64,000 nucleotides of DNA from Panonychus citri (taxonomy: Eukaryota > Arthropoda > Arachnida > Trombidiformes > Tetranychidae): contig NW_026515507.1 of the NCBI RefSeq assembly GCF_014898815.1, positions 434,001-498,000 of the forward strand, in the 5' to 3' direction. This document shows, one piece after another, positions 43,578-58,900 of this stretch; position 1 is the stretch's first letter; each line of letters begins with the position of its first letter. The translations under genes and the position numbers were made by a program. The notes beneath the pieces were generated by a model that did no database searches, had not been told where the DNA came from, and saw only the letters and a program-made list of their open reading frames with translations.

Positions 43578-46078
43578 TTCTGTCGATTTGTTTACTTTTC
43601 CATTTTGATTTTTTTTTCTTCTCATTGTCTTTTTCTTAATTGTTTTCTAATTTAATTACAGTTGTTAATTTCTCTCTGATTTTAATTGTTTTCTCTCAAT
43701 TCAATATCGTTTGACTCTTCTTTCCTGTGCTGAGATGTTGTCATACATATAAAATTGATCAATTCTTTTTCCATTTTCTCTGGTACTTTTGTTTACCTTT
43801 CGTTTTGATTTTTCTCTCTTTTTTGCTGATTTGTAATAATTTTTATTCTTAATATTATTTGTTTCTCTTGTTATTATTTTATCTTTTCTAAAGTAAAGTG
43901 ACATGGTGATGATGATAAGTAAATCATGTGGTGATGATGAAGATAAAGTCTCTACTTAAGCTGTTGATATTCAGGGAAAATGAAACGGTTTCATGGCGAG
44001 AGACATAATGGTTAACACAACGAAGTGAAAAAGTGATAAAATATTAAGATATGGATAGACTATTGATGGAAAGGAAGATTATCCAATCTATTCTTTAACA
44101 AATAATATCTTCCACTTTTCATCATCTCTTTTGTCTCTTTCTCTTCCTTCTAAATATGTGTAAGTGTATTTTATTTACTACTTCCACTTCTAATACAGCA
44201 GAGAGTGAGGATAACCTTTAAAATGAACAGTTAAGTGAGGCTTGTTGTGGGTTGTATGATTTTGTGCTTGGGTGAAGTCAAAAGGCTTGTCAAAATATTG
44301 GAATTGAAACAAGCTTTTTCCAAATAGAAAAAGAGAGAGATAGAGGGAGAGGGAGAGAAGGAGAGAAGGAGAGGTGAAAAAGAGAGACAAAAAACAAGAG
44401 AAACAAGCGTGGGGTGGGTCTATGGGAGGTGGAAGGCTACAAGAAGGTATAACGGTAAAGTTGTTGAAAGATTTGCTGGTTTATCTTTACAGAAAGATGA
44501 TGAAGAAAAAAAAGAGAGCAAAGAGAGTCGATTTCAGTATCTCTCTCTCTCTCTCTCTCTCTTTTGATGTCAAAAGATGATAGAGGATAAAAAAGAGCGG
44601 GAAAAATGGAAGATGAATGAAAGTATCTCAATGTATTAGTCTCATGAGGACCAATAACAACAAATTGAACAACAATTTAGGCGAAAATTTTTCCGCCCAA
44701 ACAATTCAATTATCATTTTAAACTGTTGATTGTTTTGTTATATATATAAAAATGAGAGAGATTTTCTCAACAAAAAGGAGAGACCGTGACGGGTGAGTAA
44801 AAATATTAAAGTTCTAGTTGATGTAACATTGATTGTGACAAAATAAAACCACAACAATTTGATGAAATTTTCCTGTCATCACAATTTACTTCAAAAATCA
44901 CCAAAATTTCACTAACAATTTGTTACAATTATCATAGGGAAACATTGGACCTGTTGGATTATATTACAATCAGATCAATTGATCAACAATCAATAGACAA
45001 TTTGGTTAATCAATAAACTGGTTCATCTAAATAATAATAATCATTTAAAAACAAAAACAAAAACAAAACAAAGATCAAGGTAAAAGTTAAACAACATTAA
45101 CAATAATCAATGAACTGGAATTAAATTACAACCCAAATGATAAACAATCATGTTAATCATCATCATTATTATTACCTGAAGATAACAACTAGATTAACCC
45201 AACAGAAATTAATTGTTCCCATGTATATTCCCATACCTGGTGAGATAATGATAATATTGAATATCCAGACTCATTGATTGTCAAAACATCAATCAACTGA
45301 ATGATTTAACCTTTGATTGATGTGTGTGTTTACCGTTTGGATAATATATTTTTTTTTGATAAGTTTTGATGTTTAAATTGTTGAATAGGTTGACAGGTAA
45401 AAACAAGAAAAATAAAAGGAAAACCCTTAGTATGTTTATCTATTGTTTGATTGCAATGATGGGTTATTATTATTATTATTATGATTAACAGTAATCAACA
45501 TGATTACTATTATGATGATAATGATTATCAGGGAGAGAGAGGTAAAGAAAAGGTAGATACATGAACTTGTATATGAAATGAAAACACTGTCAATAAAATG
45601 AGAATGAAAAAGTTTATCAGTTGTTGGAATTGATTCTTAGCTGTCTATTGGTTATTATTTTGATTGATTGCAATTTATCAACTAAGTAAGTAATAATAAT
45701 GATTATCATGATGATGATAATAAGTGAACAAGTTTGCTTCCAATTAGATGAAAATATCAATTTGTGCTTGAATCAACATGAAATGTTTCATTTGGAGTCA
45801 AGGAGACAGGAAACAGAGAGAGAGAGAGAGATGATGATGATGATGAGAATGAGGATGCGGATGAAGATGATCGAAGAGGTGGAAGAGGGTATTGGGGGAG
45901 TGTTGGTGTTGTTGTTGATGATAATATGGAATCTATGGAATCATTGGTATGGAACTAAATGAAGAGAATCTATTTTAAGTAAACAAAACGATGGAAGAGA
46001 AATATTCACCAGAATTAGAAGGAAGATAAAACATTCTTACCACTTTTCTGATGATTTCATGATTTTCATCACTATTGT

Positions 46079-46120
46079 CATCTTCATCTTCATCTTCATC
46101 TTCATCTTCATCTTCATCTT
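46079..46120. repeat. (ATCTTC)n hexanucleotide repeat
   Basis: About seven perfect copies of CATCTT/TTCATC lie in tandem. Other trinucleotide runs nearby are imperfect. Confidence 0.85.
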
Positions 46121-47201
46121 ACCTTTTTCTCTTCAATCATCAACCTCTCACTTTCATCTTTCTCTTGTTCATCTTTTCTATCAATCTCTTCATGTTTCAT
46201 GAGAAGCTGATTTTGCTTATTTCTATTGATACTTATTCTTTTACTCTCTTCATCACATTCTTATCATCTTCATCTCTTATTTGTCTCTGTCTTATCAATA
46301 AGAAGATGATGAACTTATTTTCGGACAAAAAATCGATTTTTTCTTCTTCTTCTTTCTTTTTTTGTCTTGATTCTGTTTCAATATAAATATGATAATGATC
46401 AAGATTATGGTGTGATAAGATGATGATTATCATCCTCTCATCTTTTATCGGCATCATCTATATTTGATGATGATGAGGAAGATATTTCTAGTTACATATC
46501 AAAAGTGATTTGTAAATGACAAGACATCAAGTTAAAGGGAAGGAAAGAGTTGTCAAAAAGCAAGAGATTATGAGAAATGTAAATGACGAGAGAGATGAAG
46601 GGGGCTAGATGATATTAATGATGATGAAAAAGTGGGTGAGGGAGGTAGAAAGAGAATATTATTTGAATGACTCCCTCGAGAAAAAAATTGTTTCTATTTC
46701 TTGACCAATTTAAGTGATCCTTTCATTCATTCACATTCATTTACCATTGACCCAAAGCAGTTTTAAGCATCAACAACAAGATGAAGATGATGATCTTCTC
46801 ACTGACAAAGAAGAGAATCAATACTCCCTCGGGCCTAGTAACGTTATTCTCTCTCTCTCTCTCTCTCGTTTTCTCTTACTTTGATGTCCATCTCCCCAAT
46901 AGAAGTAAAATTGATGAATTGACCATCAATTGGAAGATTGTATTGGAATAGAAAAAAGAAAAAGTTGTTTTCTGGTTTCATTGGATCTTTTCTTCCAGGA
47001 CCATCATCATCAGGACCCACTCTCTCACTCTCTCTCTCTCTCTCCTCTCCTTCTCTTTCTTTATCTTCCAAAAATTCGCTTGGACACATAAATCAACTCT
47101 CACTCTCCACTCACTCTTACCACCCTCAACTTATGAGTCCTCCTCTTCATCCGAATCTCCATCAATCAATTGTCAAACCAACAACAACATCCACTGACTC
47201 C

Positions 47202-47232
<31 letters not shown>

Positions 47233-50200
47233 GTGTGATATATAATTAGACTGTTTCTTTCAGAATCATCATCATCCAGAGGGTAATCATTGGTTGCCAA
47301 GATGATCTCCTTTTCATCATCATATTGATTTCAAACCTTACGATTAAATGTCCAATATAATACTGGCAACCTTTCATTTCATGCGAAAACATTTTAATCA
47401 CAATTATCATTGATTGTAAACCTTAATTGTTGAATTATTAAGTAACTCATTAACTTGGTAAGTTCAAGGATTAGCAAGAAAAAAAGTTAATCAAAAATTG
47501 AAATGAATCATTTCAATTGGCTGACAATTTTTCATAATCATCGTGATTAGCTTATTGTTGTCATCAAATTAATATCAATTAAACTTAAATCCAATTGTTT
47601 AATCAACTGATAAGTTGATTGATTACCTTAATTTAATAATAACAATCAAATGAGACAAATACTATTTCCTGAGTAAACATTTATATCCATAAGATTTATT
47701 GTTTCCGGAAAACTTTTTTTTTGATTCAGTAATTAGTTAACCATGATAATAATATCATGATATTAATTGAACCGGACCATTGATTAACTGGTGATATCAT
47801 TGAAATTATTGATTAACAATTAGACTCATTAATTGATATTTACACGTTTCCAAAATTGATCCCAATTTGTAAATTGTTTCACTCTCTCCACAGTTAAATT
47901 AAAGTTAATTCAGTTTACCTGAAAATCATTTACTTAACTAACTAACTAACTAACTGATTGTAATCATGAATGATAATTTTAATGATAATAATCAAAATAA
48001 TTATCATCTGTACTGATTTGATTTTGTTTAAAAACAAACGACACAATTAACAGGCAGATGGTTTAGTTAACAAAAAAGTGATTACAATCAAACAATCAAC
48101 TTGAATAAAGGTTAAACATAATTGATTTGTTTGGGTTAATTATCATTGACAGTTTGCAGAAAATTAACAAAATTGATTGTGGGAAAAACTAATGATATAA
48201 TCTAATTGCAATGATTAAGAAAGAGAAACTGAAAATTGTGAATCTTTGATTGATTGGTAATATCAGGGAAGATTGTAATCAATGGGACATCATTTTGTTA
48301 ATCATTAAACTTAATTGCTGTTTAATTGTTGCAAGAAAATATTGTATAATATTAATAATAGCAAAGCAAAAACTAAAACCAAAGCTATTTAAGCTTGACA
48401 CACAATTGCAATTGCAAGAGTTAAATTGGAATGACACAATTAATCAAAATTAAAGCAACAATTAGTAAATTGCACCAAAAAAAAACACACAAATGACTTT
48501 ACCCATTCAAATGAATGTCAAATAAATGTCAATCTTTCCGTTGGATTAAAAATGTCAACCATGTTCATGATGAGCTTCATCATCATCATGACCAATGTCC
48601 TGTTTAATTCAAATCTATCACCTTATCATGACATCAGATGATGATGATGATGATAATGATGATGAGCATCATCATGAAGATGATAAGTAACATACATATA
48701 ATAGTAATAAGAATCCTGAGAAACTCAAATGTCAATGGAAATAATTTTTCCCTCTTCCAAGTGATTCTGTTGATTTAATAGTAGAAACTTTCATTTTTGA
48801 CATAAATCACAATTTATAAATCATTCTGATGATTTACCTTTAAATGTTGTTTTATTTATTTAACTCACAATTTAAAATTGACACTTTTTCATCAAATTGT
48901 TTGACTTATTACATCAAACTTATATTGTGATAAAATGTATATACAAATTACAGGTAACATTAAATAGGAACGAGAAACTTTTTTCAAACAATTGGATTAA
49001 CTTTTTCCCAACTATTAAAATAATTGTAATATCAATCTAATAATAACAATCATGATTAATTAATCACAATTATAAAGGTTTAATTTTCACTTTTCATATT
49101 TGTTTAAGTTTATATTTTAATATGATTACTTGATTGATCACCATTCAATGTGAATTATGTTGTTGTTAATTGTGATGGTTTAGTTAATCAATTATTACAA
49201 ATCTTTCCTGGAAACGGAAATTGAAAATTAAATAAACTTTGCTTTAAATTGTTTGTATGAGTTTATCGTTATATTAATTGAAAGATTTAAAATCGTGATT
49301 AACTTAAGGCAATCAAATGATTAGCATTATAATTAGTGATCAAAGTTAATGGTAATGATAAACAAAAAAGGACAACAACATTTAAATTGTTTTGTTTTGT
49401 TGATTGTATTCATTTCATTTCATTTTGATTGTAATTGTTGAGTAAAAAAGTAAATAAATAACAACAACAATTGATTGTTAACACGGTTGGAATAGGAAAA
49501 CATATTAAACTTTTCAATTGCTGTGAGTTGCACGCAAGTTAATCATGATTTAAGATTAAGTTAATCAAGGTAATACTAATTCAAAAGCCACTGGTAAAAA
49601 ATACAATCAGAAACAATTGATAGAGACAATGATAATTGTTAATGATAACAAGAAGATGATCAGGATGATCAACTGATGATCCATCATCATCTCAACAGGA
49701 TTGAACATCATTTAAACAATTTACTCCAAAATAATATCAATTTACCTTGAGGGCAAATTATCATTATCATCTTGCATCATCCTCTTCCTTATTATCATTG
49801 TAATAATATACCTTGATTGATCTTAATCTGATTGTTGTTAACTGTTGTTTGTTAATTTGTATCATCATCATCATCATGAACATGATTAATCCTGATGATT
49901 AGATTGTGTAAAATTTATTTTTAATTTGTCATTTGAATTGAAACTTTTTTTTTCTCTGTTAAATTGTTACCAAGGTGTTGGGATATGAGTTTTGTTATTA
50001 ATATTATGATTATTGTTTATGATTGTTACTGATGATGATTATGATTATGCTTGATTGTGATTAACTATTAAGCTAATTTTTCAAGATTTTAAAAGATTCA
50101 CTATAAGATAATGAAAAAAGATTGTTATTAAATTAATTGTAGAGATGATTTCATATTAACTAATATTATTAAAGGTGATTGATGGTCAATCATTTGAAAG

Positions 50201-50280
50201 ATGAAGATGATCAAGTTAAATCACATTCAAGTTGAAATGATACTCAAATTATGATGATGATCATTATTATGAAGGAAGAT

Positions 50281-50286
<6 letters not shown>

Positions 50287-50322
<36 letters not shown>
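50287..50322. repeat. (GA)n microsatellite
   Basis: A GA run of about 36 bp lies in the tiptop intron. Confidence 0.9.
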
Positions 50323-50330
<8 letters not shown>

Positions 50331-52323
50331 GTCGGCGAGAGTGAAAATTCACCCTGAGGGTAAATTGGGGCTGTCAAAGTAACAATATTACTAAATTACC
50401 TGGAGGCGATTTCAAATGTTCAAATCTCAAAGGAAACAAGAAATCATCATCATCTTTTATCATCATCATGATGAGAGAGAAGCAGAAGTGTATTTTCATC
50501 AAATTTTAATGACACTTTGATGGAAGATGAGGAAAAAAATGATGAAGATAAAGATGAGGATGAGGATGATTTCCATGTCAAAACGGGTTAGTATTTAATA
50601 TCAGAGGCAAGCAAACCCATTTTTCACATTATTTGGTGACAAATCAATGATGGATTGAAGATGATGATGATTAAATTCGTCCTCATCTTAATCATCATCA
50701 TCATCATCAAGATATTACATCAACTCTGTTTCTGGTGGTGAAAAATAAAAACCTGAAAGACTTGATTTCTACCTAATTCAATTGATGATTAACTAATAAT
50801 TAATTTGTAATAATAATCTAATTAGTTTAACCTTACACTTACTTTTTTTTTGTTACACCAAATCACAAATTATTCAATTAAATTATCAGCTCTTGATTTG
50901 ATTATCTTACAGGTTAACGAGTCTCCAATTAACACTAATTACTATCACACTATTACCTGGTTAATTGTTGATTAAATTTAAATTTGTTCATTTGTAATCA
51001 ATTTGAAATTATTTTTCTTTGATTAAATTGACGATGTATCAACTGTTGTAACATAAATAATTGATTAGTAATCAAATTAAATTGTTTGCAACATTGTTAA
51101 TAGCAAAATCAGATGAGGATGATAATCATCATTAGATTTGATCGTCAACTTGAATCAATGAACTTTTTTTCCCTTCGTCTTTATCATTACTTGTTGTTAG
51201 TTTAATTCATTGAAACTTGAGTATTAACTTAAGTCCCATGAGATGATGATAATAATAATCATGAACAACTGAATCAGAAACAGAATCAGATGATGATGGT
51301 AAAGGTTTGTTTGCATTGCCAGTTTTATCATCTTCATCTTCATCATCATTACTTTTAACTATTATTAAGAAATGATAAAAGTTACATTTCTGTTAACGAA
51401 AACTTTAAACTCGAAGCGCAAGAGGATGAGGATGAGGACGAAAAGTGGGAGGTAAATGATGATAAGAATGAGAGAGAGAGAGAGAGAGAGATTCGATCGA
51501 TAATTTTTCTTGTAATTTTTTCTCTCTTTATTTTCATTATATTTTGTCATCATCATCATCATCTTTTTCATCTTCATCTTCATCTTTCTCTTATTTCTTA
51601 TTACTCTTTGTTATTGTTGTAACTTTTTTTTTCTTATTATCATTATTGTGAAAGTTTTAAATTGATTTGAAATGACAAGAAGATGATGATTATGATGATG
51701 AAAAGAAATAAAGATGGCGCTATTATAGTTGATTCTCATCATCATCATCAGCATCTTCTTCATCATCCTCATCATTCTTAGCAATTTGTCCCTTGAGAAA
51801 AGTTGATGAATACTCGATTCGAGTTGTAAGTTGTCCTTTTCGTTTTGCCTCATTTTAGATGATGATAATGATGATGGTTGATGGTGATGATGATGATCAT
51901 CATCATTCTGTTGATGGTGGATTTTAAGGAGGCAAATATATATCATTGGAACGGTGGAAAAGCAAAGAGCCATCATCATTATCATTACCGTTGAGCCTTT
52001 TAAATTGGCCTCCTTCTGATTCTTGATTAAGTCACAAAGTCGTTAACAATGAAAATCAATACGTAATGATAATGATGATGATGATGGTGATGATGGTGAA
52101 GATGATGAACAAAACAAAAAAATAACATTGATATAATAGCATCATTTTCATCATCATCAGTTTCATTATAATTTATCAATAACAGAAACAAAAGTTAACA
52201 TTGATTATTGTCATTTATTACAAGGGGATGATGATGGAAAAATCTTCTTTTCATCATCATCTTTTCTTCATCTTCAATGTTTCATCATTTTCATCCTTTT
52301 ACTCCTTTTTATCATCGTTCATT

Positions 52324-52326
<3 letters not shown>

Positions 52327-52359
<33 letters not shown>
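52327..52359. repeat. (TC)n microsatellite
   Basis: A TC run of about 33 bp lies in the tiptop intron. Confidence 0.9.
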
Positions 52360-52363
<4 letters not shown>

Positions 52364-54260
52364 ATTGCTCTCTTTTTCTAGTTCATTTATTATTGAGTTT
52401 AAACACAAATTTTACCAAACTGACAGATAGATGATGATGATGATGGTAAATCATCATGAAATGACAGAGGAAGATGATAATAAATGAAATGATCATGGAA
52501 ACATATTTCAAATTGATCTGAAAGGTTCATCTTCTTCTTGCAGATGATAAATATGATGAAAGAATCGTGACAGAAAAATAGAAAGATGATGATAATGATG
52601 ATAGCACAGGAGATTATCCTTTCTTTCCTCATCATCATCATCATTATCTCTCTTTTCCTCTTACTTTTATCTCAACTGATTGTCGATTTTCACTGGAAGG
52701 AAAGTTTTTGTTTCTTATTTTCTCTTCTCGATTATCAACTCACTCTCATTCCAAGTTCATGATCAGTAGGTCAATAACTGATATCTAATATTATCAATCT
52801 ACATTCATGATTATCAGTTGAATGAGTTTAAATGAATATTATGAAAATTGAGGGAAAAAAGAATAAGTTTTGCAAATCGATTTTTTTACACTCGATCAAT
52901 CGATTCACCATATGAACAAATTCGTGTCTCTGATTCTCATCCACCAGATAAGTTACCAAGATGATTTTGGGTTCATCATGGTGACTATATAATAGATTCT
53001 GGATTTTATCAGGTGAAAGGTTTAGATTCATCAATCTGCAAATGCTCATCAAATGACATCTCATCTCATCATCAACTTTCACTGAGTATTTGTTTGTCTT
53101 TTTTTTTCTTCATCCTCATCACCATTTTGATGATCTTCATCACCATGAAAACCATTCCTGTTGACCTACAAAAAGGTTCACAGGAATCATCATGCTCATC
53201 CTAATCTTCATCAGCATCATGTACCATTAATATCAATCCTCTTCACCTTATGTTTAAGTTACATGTTTGGTTTTGCTTTGAAAAGTGTCAAACAAGGCAA
53301 CAGTAAAAACAGCATCAGAATGATGATCAACAATAACACTACATTTTACAAGAAGAGATGAGATGATGAGAAGGATGATAAAGATGAAACTGATGATGAG
53401 ATTGAAGGGAAACAACAGTTATCAACAATAAAGTCATCAATAACCTAACCCGAAATGGACAGAATATAATAACATAGAAATTGGAAGATAAAAGCTACAA
53501 AATTTTCTACTTTTTCATCCGCCTTTTTTACTCTGTGATTTATTACAATTACAAACTAAAATGTTGGGTCAATGGTTGATGATGATGAGAGTGAAGGAGA
53601 TGGAGAGAGAGAGAGAGAGAGAGAGAGGATGATGAAGAGTAACAACATAAAAATGAATATATATCATGACAGAGTCTAATATTTCATATACAGGGAAGAG
53701 AAGGAAGGAAAAAAGAAAGAGGAAAATAGAGAGAGAGGGAGGTGAGGAGAAAAAGTTGATTGAAGGCAAGAGAAGATGATGATGATGATGATGATGAGAA
53801 TGATGATAATTCTGAATAAACTTCAGAATGAGTAAGAATTTGAGCCTGAAAACGACCTAGTAGATTCAACCCACGTAATTTTAATATATCAATTATGATG
53901 ATATATGTTACAACATCTTCCAAACTTTTTATCTTCTTTTTATCTTCTTTTCATCATCATTATCATTAACTCTCTCTCTCTCTCGAATGGATCCTTTTGT
54001 TTTTCATCATCATCATCATCCATATCTTTCTGAATCAATAGCGTTTTTTTTTCTTCTTGGAACAAAAAATTCATATTTGTTATAATAATCAACTGTCATA
54101 TAAATGTTAAGGTAATCATGATGATGAGTCAGTTGCTGGGGGATGATGAGGAAGATGAGGATGATAATGATGATGATGATATTGATTGACGATGTCAAAA
54201 GCAATGAGAAATGTTATTAAATGGTTCCTAATGTCAATTAATCATTTGTCCTCTTTTATC

Positions 54261-54262
<2 letters not shown>

Positions 54263-54296
<34 letters not shown>
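54263..54296. repeat. (TC)n microsatellite
   Basis: A TC run of about 34 bp lies in the tiptop intron, followed by mixed pyrimidine sequence. Confidence 0.9.
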
Positions 54297-54299
<3 letters not shown>

Positions 54300-57200
54300 C
54301 TCCCTCTCTTTCTTTCTTTCTCTTCCCAGCAATTACTAAATTGTAATGATCATCATGATAATCTTAATGACAATGGTTATGATTAAAATCTTTAGTAACC
54401 TTAAATCAAATAGTAAATTGTCATATCAGTTAATCATCAATCACAATCAAAAGTGAAAATAAAACAGACGAAATTAGGAAAATTCAAAATCAAAATTATC
54501 ATCTCAACAGAAATTAACTAATAGATAACAATTAGATTAATTATCATCGTCACATGATTAACAAATATCAACAATTAACCAAATCTTAATCAATCACCTT
54601 TCGGATTATAATTTATATATTGTACAAAATTAACAAATTAACAAATTATGTTTTCCCATGAAATTTTTCACTGATTTACTGATTATTATCACATGATGAT
54701 AATAATTAAACATGTATCATTTAAATTGATTATGATAAGTTATAGTAATGATAATTTATGGTGACGTTGAAATTTATTATTAAATCAATCAGTAAATTGT
54801 ATTTAGATGTGTTCATATTTGACTTGATAATCAACGGATCTAAATTGTTTATGATGATTGTTTGGTAAATTTAACTTGAATAGTTAATCATGATCAGTGT
54901 ATTGGTAATTATTATAATTGTTGTGTTAGAATTCAGGGTTAAAGGGTATACCAAAAGTATATTAAGTTAATAAATCAAGGTATTTGAGGGTACCTGTAAT
55001 GATAATTTAAGATGCAACTTGTCAAATGATTTAACTGAATCATCGTCAACGTTAATTATTGTAAATCAAGAGTTTAATTGTTGCTGTGTGAGAGATAATT
55101 TTTAATTCTGATCCAGGGTCAGTTAGGTAATCGTATGAATAATTAATAGAATGATAATAAAAGGCAAACAATTTGAATAAAAGGTTTGGTTTCATTGGCT
55201 GACATTGATTATTGTTTAAGATGAAGATGAAGATGAGGATGAGGATGAGGATGGAGATGATTTAAGATGATGATGAGCCAACTCGTTGTTTATCCCGAAA
55301 GAGAATCATAAATCAAAGGAGGAAGAAGAAGAAGATAAGAAAACGATCAAGAAAAATTCTGGGAACTGTAAAAAATATGGTTTCTCATCTTCATCTTCAT
55401 CTTCATCATCATCATCATGTCTGAATAATGATAAACTCTGTAGGAATGAGATGATGATTGAATGTTGGTAGCATCATGATGATGATAAAATCTCTTTGTT
55501 TTTTCATCTTCTTCCAGGTAAATTTATCTTCCTCCTTTTCATCATCTTTTATCATCCCACCTTTTCTCACTCTTGCCCTTTTTTTTATAACATCACTTGT
55601 TCACTATCATCATCATCATCATCATCATCCTGATTATCCTCTATACCTGTAACTTGATTCATCCCCTCAATGAATGTTAATCACCATGAATCATAAATTA
55701 ATTGAAATTGTGATAATCAATTGAACTAATTATTATTAGTGAAAGATGAATGATAAATCAGGTAACAAATTCAGGTGATCAGATGATGGATGAAGTTAAT
55801 CCAGTTAGGACAAAGAAGATACAAAATGATGATGATGATAATGATACTTGAGTTATTATTGTTGATACTAATTAAAAGGATGAGGGATGAAGATGATATA
55901 ATAAGTAATGTGTTTGTTGTTTGAAAAGATGAATGGTTAGAGTTTGTAAATTGTTTAAAGTTAATTGTGATCAAGTTGATTAAATCTTTGATTCGTGATT
56001 AAAATGTGAAACCATAACTAAATAAATTAACCAAAGGTGAACATAAATGATGAATCTTGATTAGTCTTGATAATAATAAACTATAATGAAGAAGATGATG
56101 ATTCCAATGAGATTTAATTTTCTCACGGCCATTGGATCATCATCATCATCATCATCATTATCATCCTCAGATGAAGATGAGGATGAAAATCTTGTTTTTT
56201 TTCCTACTTGTTCATCTTTACGTTAAAGTCATTCATCAAGTTATCATAATAATTAAGATGATGAAGATGATTAAGGGAGAAATCAAATTTTCCTTTCAAA
56301 TGATTAATATCCAATATTAATGATAACTAATATAAGGAAAAACAGGTCAATAAGCTTTTCATCATCATCTTCATCTTGAGCCTGATATCAATTGTTATGA
56401 TGATTAGGAGGATAAAGATGATGATGAGGACGATATTTGATGATAATTATGATAAGAAATCAAATTTTTCTTGTGTTAATTTAATAGCAAGTTATTATTA
56501 CCATCGTCATTTATTATCAACTTTTACCAAGGTAAATATTAGATTGAAAGACAAATAATTAGACCTGACAGGTAAAAGGGAAGAGAGAGGAAGATAATCA
56601 TCTGTCTTCTCTTTCTTTTTCCTTGGTTTAAGAGAAAAGGAGAAGGAGAGAGAGAGAAGATAAATTGTTTTTTCTCTTCTTCTTCTCTTCCAAATGGAGA
56701 TTTATTTCTCTCTCTCTCTCTCTCTCTCTGCTCACTTCGAGAGAGATATTGAGAGAGCCTTTAAGCGTAAATCATTATCATCTTCTCTTTATCATCCTTA
56801 TCCTTATCATCATCTTAATTTTAATAACCATTTTTGTGTTACCTTGATTGTTGATTAACAATCAATACGTTGGTTATTAATTAGATGTAACAACATTATA
56901 ACATTAAGAAAATATTGAAACTTTATTTTATTTTTCTTGGTGTTGGTTGAATTAAATTAACTCTTGATTAACAAAACAAGAAAACAGCATTTACACCATG
57001 ATAATGATTAAGATAATCATCTTATCCTTATATTATTCAGTGAATGTCAATCAATTGATTAGGAAGAGAAGAGAAAAAAATTATGAAATTTTGTTCCCTG
57101 AAAAAAAAAATATTATACAACATGAATTCCTAATTTTCATTATTCAATTGCAAATCATCATCATCATGAATATGAAGATAATGATGATGATTAAAGGAAG

Positions 57201-58867
57201 GATGTACAAGGTGATTAACTGTGAAAATTTGGTTTACTGAAGAAGCAACAATCTTCATTCATTCAGTAATTACTTTCATGTAATCATCATGAAAATAATA
57301 TGGAAAAGAAAAGAAAAAATCTTTTTCTCTATCAACAATTTAATCTCATTCATGAATCTGATTATCATCGGTAGATTCAAATCAACAATAATATGATTAA
57401 CTTAAAGTGTATATAATTTAAATTAAAGATACCAGGTAAACAAATAGTTCGTGATTGTTGTTTGTTTGTTTTTCCATATTCATCAAATGATAATAATATC
57501 ATCAGCTGATCACTATCGTTCTGGTTGTCATGGTTACGTTCCCAATCACGGAAGCATCAAGTTGCTTTTCTGTATATTATTATTATCGTTTTTTATTTAT
57601 CTTTTTGACTTCTTCATTTTATCATGATTATTATTGTTGTTGTAGTTTTGTTGATTGTGGTTGTAACTATTAAATTGATTAAGAAACAATTTAGTAAATT
57701 GTTTGTCAGAAAATTTAAAATTGATTGTTGATTTTTGTTTTGTTTTTCTCTCTCCATTTTCTTACTTGTACTTTGTTTGCATGATTAACAAATTATCTCA
57801 ATTAAATTGGTTTTCATCAGGATCTTTGATTATATGATCAAGATAATCAATTAGATAACAATCAGAGATTTTGATCATGATGATTGAGGCTCAACATCTA
57901 AAGAAACTGAACTGGACATGAAACTGTAGTTGGTCAGTTATTTATGATTTTGTCATTTTATTTTCTCTCGATTCTTGGTGAAGATCAGGTAAAGAAAAAT
58001 GAAGATGAGGATGAGAATGAGAATGATGAAGATGAAACAGAGATTTTCTCTTCTTTCTTTCCTTGGATAAGTTGGTTCTTCTTATTTTTTTTTTCATCTT
58101 CTAAAATGTTCTTTTAGGACTTTTTTTTTGTCTTGGTCAACGTTTTCTTCATGGGTTGGGACTTGGCAGGAATATAAATCATGGACCTATTGGTGGAAGG
58201 ATCGAGATGAGGATGAGGAAGAAGACGAATGACAAAATCTCTGTCTCTGTCTTTCATTCTTACCTGTAGATGAATAACAAGGCAATAGAGAAGAAGAGAA
58301 AAAAACAAACTAACAAAAGAACAAGAAAGTAAAAGGTTGGTTTTCAAATGTGACAGAAATTTGAGTAAAATCGATCATTCCTTTGAGAGAGAGAAAGAGA
58401 GGAAAGAAAGAGGTATCATCAATATTTTATCTTCTTCCTCATCATCATCAGCATCATTATCATCATCTTTAAAATCAACAAAGTGAGCTGAAAGTCAAAA
58501 CTGTTTAAATGGTTTCAAGGAAAAAAACATGAAACATACAAAACATTGAATGATGACTATTTGACTCTTTATTGTTGTGGTCATCGTTATCATCCCTTAA
58601 CGACTTGACCACCTCTCTCTCTCTCTCTCTCTCGCTTTTAGTACAAAATGTAGACAAAAGAAGATGAAAAGAAAAGGACACACAAACATAAAAAAGAAAG
58701 GGGTTTCTTTCTTATCATCATTATCATCATTTCCACACCACATGGTTATCCAACTTATGTCCACTCTCCAAAGGTAAAAACAAAAGAAAACTGACCCTTT
58801 GGATTTTTTTCTTCTTCTCTCTTCCTAATCATCTTCATTATCTCTCCTCTTTTTCACCCCTTGAGGG

Positions 58868-58900
58868 TATAAAAAGGTTACACCTTTCACATTGACAGTG
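58868..58900 (+). promoter_or_regulatory. TATA box with initiator-like CAGT, antisense to tiptop
   Basis: TATAAAAAGG starts at 58868, flanked by GC-richer GAGGG. A CAGTG follows with its A at 58897, about 29 bp downstream, the expected distance from TATA to an arthropod initiator (TCAGT type). Sequence after it (58898-59015) looks like a short leader, ending near a possible donor (ATTGG|GTAACT). It points rightward, against tiptop. No protein-coding frame follows, so it might drive a non-coding transcript. Prediction only. Confidence 0.35.

Noticed and set aside
44190..44390. Minus-strand frame containing FQFQYFDKPFDFTQAQNH
   Set aside because: Composition looks protein-like for 35 residues, but splice signals are weak and more than one frame is open, so chance is likely.
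46844..47249. Frames on both strands around a GPSSSGP-type segment
   Set aside because: Both strands open at once, no ATG on the plus frame, and TC/ATC repeats make up most of it.
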